The position numbers and the translations under genes were made by a program. From Methanoculleus sp. UBA430 (GTDB taxonomy: Archaea; Halobacteriota; Methanomicrobia; Methanomicrobiales; Methanoculleaceae): 64,000 bases of DNA. The stretch spans positions 1 through 64,000 of the forward strand of contig NZ_DAXW01000004.1 in assembly GCF_002506585.1 (NCBI RefSeq). The letters run 5' to 3'. Within the stretch, counting starts at the first letter, position 1; each line of letters starts with the position of its first letter. The notes under the pieces are model-generated. The model saw nothing but the letters and a program-made list of their open reading frames with translations, was not told the DNA's origin and did not search any database. Of the stretch, positions 60,111-64,000 are shown piece by piece.

Positions 60111-61265
60111 TTATATGACCCCCATCGGCAGTTCGGTCATGTTCACGATCGGATTCACTATTGGGGTCACGTTCACCGCCGGGGTCATATTCTCGACCGG
60201 GGCCACGGTCTCCACCGGGGTTACATTCGCCGGCGGGACCAGCACCCTGTCAATGGTATGGACAACACCGTTGCTCGCGTTGACCTCCGGCCCGCTGATC
60301 GTGGCGCTATCGATCATCAGCACGCTCCCGTTCACCGAGACCGTCAGGTTCACCCCGGCGAGTGTCGTGAGGTTTGTTGCGTTGCCGCCCTCCGTCATGT
60401 TCAGGAGCTCGGCAGCCGTATAACTGCCGTTGACCACGTGATTCGAGAGCACCCGGGTCCGCTCGTTCTCGTCGGTGAGAATACCGGTGAAGACCTCGGG
60501 CGAGAGGTTGCCGAACGCATCGTTCTGGGGTGCAAACACCGTGTACGGCCCATCGCCCTGGAGCGTGGCCGCGAGGTCCGTCGCGTTGAGCAGACTTGCC
60601 ATGAAGGAGAGGTTGCCGTCGCTACGGATCACCTCGACCAGACCGTCCTGCTCACCGGGAACCGTCGGCGTGGGTGTCACGTTCCCTTCACCGAACGTAA
60701 CCGTGATCGACAGCCCCGCAACCGCCCGTTCGATGACCTGTTCACGAACCGGGTCGTAATCGGAGAGATCGCAGTAGATGAACCAGAACGTCTCGCCGTC
60801 GGAGAGGTTGTGCGCCAGAGCATCGGTGTTCGTCTCGTAGAACGTCTCATTGAGGTCATTGAGGACGAGCCAGAACTGCTCGTCCTGGTACAGGTACTCG
60901 TTGATGCTGTCGACGGCCAGCCGCTGGCTGATCGTGTAGTAGTAGGTCGTATAGTTCAGAGCCGTAGCGTTCACCCCGCCCGACCGGGAGGCCGCATCGA
61001 GTGCCCCTACCGGTGTATCCCTCCTCACCTCGAGGGGGGCGTCGAGGTTGATGGGTTCGACCGTGAAGTTCTCCGCCGGATCGATCGTGACGTTATACTC
61101 TCCTATGACCTCCATGGTGTCTATCGGCAACTCCAGCTCGAGATCGGCGCCGAGCGGCTGAGCCGAGACCGCAAGACCGGTCCCGGTCAGGGTAAGAAGA
61201 CACAGAATGGTAAGAATGCCGGAAACTTTTCTTAAAACCAATTTGATCACCTGTCTCTGTTGCAC
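60111..61265 (-). CDS. Exported fasciclin-domain protein
   Basis: The 384-residue product has a signal peptide (SGILTILCLLTLTGTGLAVS), an N-terminal region of about 150 residues of no clear family (TTYYYTISQRLAVDSINEYL) and a C-terminal fasciclin domain (GPYTVFAPQNDAFGNLSPEV, VLSNHVVNGSYTAAELL, VVHTIDRVLVPPANVTP). It ends in Thr/Pro/Val-rich repeats with sequons. The GTG at 61265 is supported by GGAG seven bases upstream. Compared with the protein at 14354 it lacks the cupredoxin and DUF4399-like parts. Confidence 0.85.
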   Translation of the reverse strand: MQQRQVIKLVLRKVSGILTILCLLTLTGTGLAVSAQPLGADLELELPIDTMEVIGEYNVTIDPAENFTVEPINLDAPLEVRRDTPVGALDAASRSGGVNATALNYTTYYYTISQRLAVDSINEYLYQDEQFWLVLNDLNETFYETNTDALAHNLSDGETFWFIYCDLSDYDPVREQVIERAVAGLSITVTFGEGNVTPTPTVPGEQDGLVEVIRSDGNLSFMASLLNATDLAATLQGDGPYTVFAPQNDAFGNLSPEVFTGILTDENERTRVLSNHVVNGSYTAAELLNMTEGGNATNLTTLAGVNLTVSVNGSVLMIDSATISGPEVNASNGVVHTIDRVLVPPANVTPVETVAPVENMTPAVNVTPIVNPIVNMTELPMGVI

Positions 61266-61380
61266 CCGGGTGCTCCTGACTGAAGAGGGGCTCTCGTGTT
61301 CGGTATGGTGAAAGCGGGTTTTTTCGTCGCGTGGCCGGGCTGCTTCTGCGTGGTGCAGATACAGCGCTGGATGCTGGAAA

Positions 61381-61414
61381 GCCCGACTGAGTGCCGGAGC
61401 ATTCTGAGTCGGGC
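61381..61414 (-). promoter_or_regulatory. Stem-loop in the fasciclin 5' leader
   Basis: GCCCGACT (61381-61388) pairs with AGTCGGGC (61407-61414), with an inner AGTGC/GCATT pairing. On the minus strand a TATA box lies at about 61454-61461, so the hairpin would be at the very 5' end of the mRNA. The rest of the 377-base gap 61266-61642 holds no gene. Confidence 0.45.
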
Positions 61415-61642
61415 CATTTGACTGACAGAGCGGGTATCTGGAGGTCTCCAGGTTATATATATTTTTTTAAATAAAAATTTGGAGCCCTGAATGCGCATGT
61501 TGACCGCTTATCGCCCGATTCACGTTCTGGAGATCGCTGAGGTAACTATCCGGTTGCGGCGCGGCTGGTACCCTCGTCCGGGGATGAACGACGGCGACGT
61601 GTCACCGCTCTCGAGCCGTGCGAAAAAAAGTTGTCTTTTGGG

Positions 61643-62518
61643 TTACCGGATCCCGGTGGCCAGCTCTTCGAGAGCGGCGACCCGCTTCTCCAGCGACGGG
61701 TGCGTGGAGAAGAGCTCCATCAGGGTGTTTCCGGAGAGGGCCGGGATGATGAAGAAGGCATTTGCGCCCTCCACTTCCTGTTTCTTCTCGGCCGGGACGT
61801 AGTCCATCCGCCCGCTGATCTTCTGGAGCGCCGATATCAGCGCCCGCGGGTTGTCCGTCAGGGCGGCGCTGCCCCTGTCCGCGGCGAACTCCCGGTAGCG
61901 GGAGAGCGCACGGGTGAGCAGGGTGCTCACGATCCAGACCAGGATCGAGACGATGTAGACCAGGATCAGCGCGCCCATGTTGTTGTCGCGGTTGTTGAAG
62001 AGCCCGATGAAGAACCAGTTCCGCATGATCAGGAAGGCGAGCATCGATATGAAACTCGCCATCGTCAGGGTCAGCATGTCCCGGTTCTTCACGTGCGACA
62101 TTTCATGGGCAAGCACCGCCTCCAGTTCTTCGCGGTTAAGCGTCCGCATGATCGAGTCGGTGACCGCCACCACGGCGCTCTTCGGACCCCGTCCGGTTGC
62201 AAACGCGTTCGGCACCGGCGAAGCCATGATCCCGATCTTCGGCTTCGGGAGGTCGGCTTTGGCGGCGAGGCTCTCGATCATCCGGTGCAGCTCCGGGTAC
62301 TCGTCTTCCTCGACGAGCCGGGTGCCGGTGCTCCAGAGCACCAGTTTGTCAGAGAAGAAATACTGGGCGAACGCCATCACGGCGGCCGCGAGCAGGAGGA
62401 ACCCGAAAGAAAATCCCAGGGCGGAAAGGACGCCCAGGAAGATCAGGTAGACTATGAGGAGCAGAAACGACGTTAAAGCCATCCTCATCGTCAGACCGAA
62501 GTCGCGCGTCCACTTCAT
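61643..62518 (-). CDS. htpX: Membrane metalloprotease HtpX
   Basis: The 291-residue protein has two N-terminal membrane helices (ALTSFLLLIVYLIFLGVLSA, FGFLLLAAAVMAFAQYFF), the zinc motif LEAVLAHEMSHVKNRD with HEMSH, and a third ligand in REFAADRGSAAL. Two further hydrophobic segments lie between. HtpX degrades damaged membrane proteins. The AT-rich stretch before the ATG at 62518 may carry the promoter. Confidence 0.93.
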   Translation of the reverse strand: MKWTRDFGLTMRMALTSFLLLIVYLIFLGVLSALGFSFGFLLLAAAVMAFAQYFFSDKLVLWSTGTRLVEEDEYPELHRMIESLAAKADLPKPKIGIMASPVPNAFATGRGPKSAVVAVTDSIMRTLNREELEAVLAHEMSHVKNRDMLTLTMASFISMLAFLIMRNWFFIGLFNNRDNNMGALILVYIVSILVWIVSTLLTRALSRYREFAADRGSAALTDNPRALISALQKISGRMDYVPAEKKQEVEGANAFFIIPALSGNTLMELFSTHPSLEKRVAALEELATGIR

Positions 62519-62657
62519 GACAGAGATCTATTGGGCTGGATGCTATTAAGATATATGCCGGACCCTCTCCGGGCGCTCACGTCTGAACCGGTCTCCGGCG
62601 TATCCGGCACCACGTGCCGGTGCTCTTATCTCGTCGAGGTGAAATATTAGTGATTGG

Positions 62658-63422
62658 ATGACGCTCAACGAAGTGACCATCAGCAGGGCTATCCTTGCGG
62701 AGCAGCACAGGACATTCATCGATTACCTCGATATGGACGCTGCCGTCATCGGCGGCGGGCCGTCGGGGCTCGCCTGTGCAGCGCTCCTCGGGGAGAGGGA
62801 TGTTCGGTGTGCACTCATCGAGAAGAAACTCAGTGTCGGCGGCGGGATGTGGGGCGGCGGGATGATGTTCCCGCGGATCGTCGTCCAGGAAGAAGCACGG
62901 CGGCTCCTCGACCGGTTCGGAATCGCTTACCGGGAGTTCGAGCCGGGCTACTACGTCGCAAAATCGGTCGAAGCAGTCGCCAAACTCACCGCGGCGGCCT
63001 GCGACGCCGGGGTCGAGTTCTTTAACCTCACCACCGTCGAGGACGTCATGATCCGGGGCGACGGCAGGGTCGGCGGCCTCGTCATCAACTGGACGCCGGT
63101 CGATATGGCCGGGCTGCACGTCGACCCGCTCACCGTGGCCTGCACCTGCACCGTCGACGCGACCGGCCACGACGCCATGGTTGCCCGCATGATCGAGCGG
63201 AAAGGCGGCAGACTCCAGGTCAAGGGCGAGAGTTTCATGTGGGCCGAGCGCGCTGAGTCGCAGATCCTCGATCACACAAAAGAAGTCTTCCCCGGGCTCT
63301 TCGTCACCGGGATGGCGGCAAACGCCGTTGCTGGGGAGTGCCGCATGGGACCGATCTTCGGCGGGATGCTCCTCTCCGGGGAGCGGGCCGCAGAACTTGT
63401 TGCGGAGAGGCTTGGCCGGTAA
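62658..63422 (+). CDS. thi4: Thiazole synthase Thi4, sulfide-dependent archaeal type
   Basis: The 254-residue protein has the FAD/NAD-binding start VIGGGPSGLACAALL, LSVGGGMWGGGMMFPRIVVQ, and the late GMAANAVAGECRMGPIFGGM. At the position of the sulfur-donating Cys in yeast Thi4 the sequence has His (AGLHVDPLTV), as in the catalytic methanogen enzymes that use free sulfide. It makes the thiazole part of thiamine from NAD, glycine and sulfide. No THI-box riboswitch is recognisable in the 139 bases upstream. GAGGTGA lies about 14 bases before the ATG. Confidence 0.92.
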   Translation: MTLNEVTISRAILAEQHRTFIDYLDMDAAVIGGGPSGLACAALLGERDVRCALIEKKLSVGGGMWGGGMMFPRIVVQEEARRLLDRFGIAYREFEPGYYVAKSVEAVAKLTAAACDAGVEFFNLTTVEDVMIRGDGRVGGLVINWTPVDMAGLHVDPLTVACTCTVDATGHDAMVARMIERKGGRLQVKGESFMWAERAESQILDHTKEVFPGLFVTGMAANAVAGECRMGPIFGGMLLSGERAAELVAERLGR

Positions 63423-63435
63423 CACTTCAAAATTC

Positions 63436-63440
63436 TTTTT
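63436..63440 (+). terminator. T-run after thi4
   Basis: Five T residues 14 bases after the thi4 stop codon, in AT-rich sequence, are a plausible intrinsic terminator between thi4 and the next gene. Confidence 0.35.
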
Positions 63441-63465
63441 ACTCTCCCGGCGGTTACCATTAGGT

Positions 63466-64000
63466 ATGGAAACGATCGATCCGGAGGCCCTTGCCGAGGT
63501 CGCGTACGGGATCTTTGAGATCTACCTCAACCGCGAACTCCGTGCCCGGGGCCCGTACCTGTTCGAACTCGTCGAGCAGGGGACCGATTTTGAAGAAGAC
63601 GCTCGTGAGATCTTTGAGCGGTTCCGGGAGGACTACCCGGAGCTCGCCGGGGCGCTTCTCCGGCGGTTCGGCGAGATCAACGCGTTCTACGTTCCGATCC
63701 GGGCGGGCGAAGGCGTTCTCCCCTCCAAGACGACCAGAATATACTGGATTGTCCAGGACGCCCCCGGGCCCGCGACGAGGGGCCTCGATGACGAGCAGGT
63801 GGGAAAATGGCTCATCTTCGTCCCCGGGGAGGAGGTTGACGAGGCGTGGCGGAAGGTCCGGGACGAAACGGCGAAGGGAACTCTCGGGATATCCGCAAAA
63901 GTCAGCACCGCCAAACCGAACCCCGACTCACGTGACGAGCGGTACGTCGTCTACGTCTACACCTGTGACTGGGCGGACGAGGCCGACGTGATGCGGGTCC
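63466..64000 (+). CDS. DUF1917-like protein, 3' end outside the window
   Basis: The visible 178 residues include WIVQDAPGPATRGLDDEQVG, KWLIFVPGEEVDEAWRKVRD and ISAKVSTAKPNPDSRDERYV, which match DUF1917 (proteins sometimes labelled putative phosphothreonine lyase domain-containing). The phosphothreonine-lyase label comes from weak similarity; no enzyme activity is shown. The start at ATG 63466 is preceded by a TATA-like stretch. The window ends inside the gene. Confidence 0.7.
   Translation, partial: METIDPEALAEVAYGIFEIYLNRELRARGPYLFELVEQGTDFEEDAREIFERFREDYPELAGALLRRFGEINAFYVPIRAGEGVLPSKTTRIYWIVQDAPGPATRGLDDEQVGKWLIFVPGEEVDEAWRKVRDETAKGTLGISAKVSTAKPNPDSRDERYVVYVYTCDWADEADVMRV

Noticed and set aside
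62519..62657. TPP riboswitch in front of thi4
   Set aside because: The conserved THI-box core elements are not recognisable in the 139 bases upstream.
1..64000. CRISPR arrays or rRNA genes
   Set aside because: No regularly spaced direct repeats and no rRNA-like conserved sequence were seen on either strand.

Overview
The window reads as a high-GC chromosome segment of a methanogenic euryarchaeon of the Methanomicrobiales, most like Methanoculleus (inferred, not tested). Support: archaeal TATA boxes with several leaderless starts, GGTGA/GAGGTG ribosome-binding sites, an archaeal RibL-type FAD synthase, a dihydropteroate-synthase-like protein of the methanogen type, UPF0216 and ACT/PFL-family proteins, a sulfide-dependent Thi4, a RaSEA-like radical SAM protein, and exported proteins rich in N-x-T/S sequons. 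About 60 protein genes and two tRNAs are supported; there is no rRNA and no CRISPR array.

Layout. 1-10738: a surface-polysaccharide cluster on the minus strand (GT2, WecB, WecC, GT4, an alpha/alpha-toroid-like protein, a bi-domain oxidoreductase, and the cut-off start of a CapK-like gene), interrupted by a non-autonomous IS200/IS605-type relic and flanked by a radical SAM gene on the plus strand. 11164-24531: housekeeping genes (TruA, PHP phosphoesterase, DHPS-like, JAMM protease, RibL, membrane exporter, PAS/GAF sensor, YgjP-like protease, M28 peptidase, a glutamine synthetase homologue) with an exported cupredoxin-fasciclin protein and a second IS200/IS605-type relic. 24806-32480: flavoprotein, Cache lipoprotein, DedA, MGMT, LutC-like, MscS, RNB ribonuclease. 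32595-40186: phosphate uptake: pstS, a single fused pstC-pstA gene, pstB, phoU, a truncated remnant of a second PhoU-type regulator, and further on a Pit-family transporter. Both transporters carry an 11-bp shared sequence upstream.

40432-48841: a DUF523-Cache chimera, lipoprotein, frameshifted thioesterase, PFL/ACT pair, acetyltransferase, two alpha/beta hydrolases, and a divergent gene pair whose shared upstream region holds two matching palindromes exactly 40 bp apart. 48846-52065 is visibly AT-rich accessory DNA holding a hydrolase, an ASCH-domain protein and a large PIN-GNAT-ASCH/EVE protein whose 5' end is frameshifted; this is the best candidate for an uncharacterised RNA-targeting conflict or toxin-like module. 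A decayed partial copy of one alpha/beta hydrolase lies just beyond it. 53287-58515 mixes ordinary genes with AT-rich orphans and ends at tRNA-Val and tRNA-Gly. 58660-64000 holds a secreted metalloprotease, a second fasciclin protein, HtpX, Thi4 and the start of a DUF1917-like gene.

The recurrent theme is small-scale decay and rearrangement: two IS-derived relics, a C-terminus overwritten by one of them, at least three probable frameshifts, two gene remnants and one chimeric gene.
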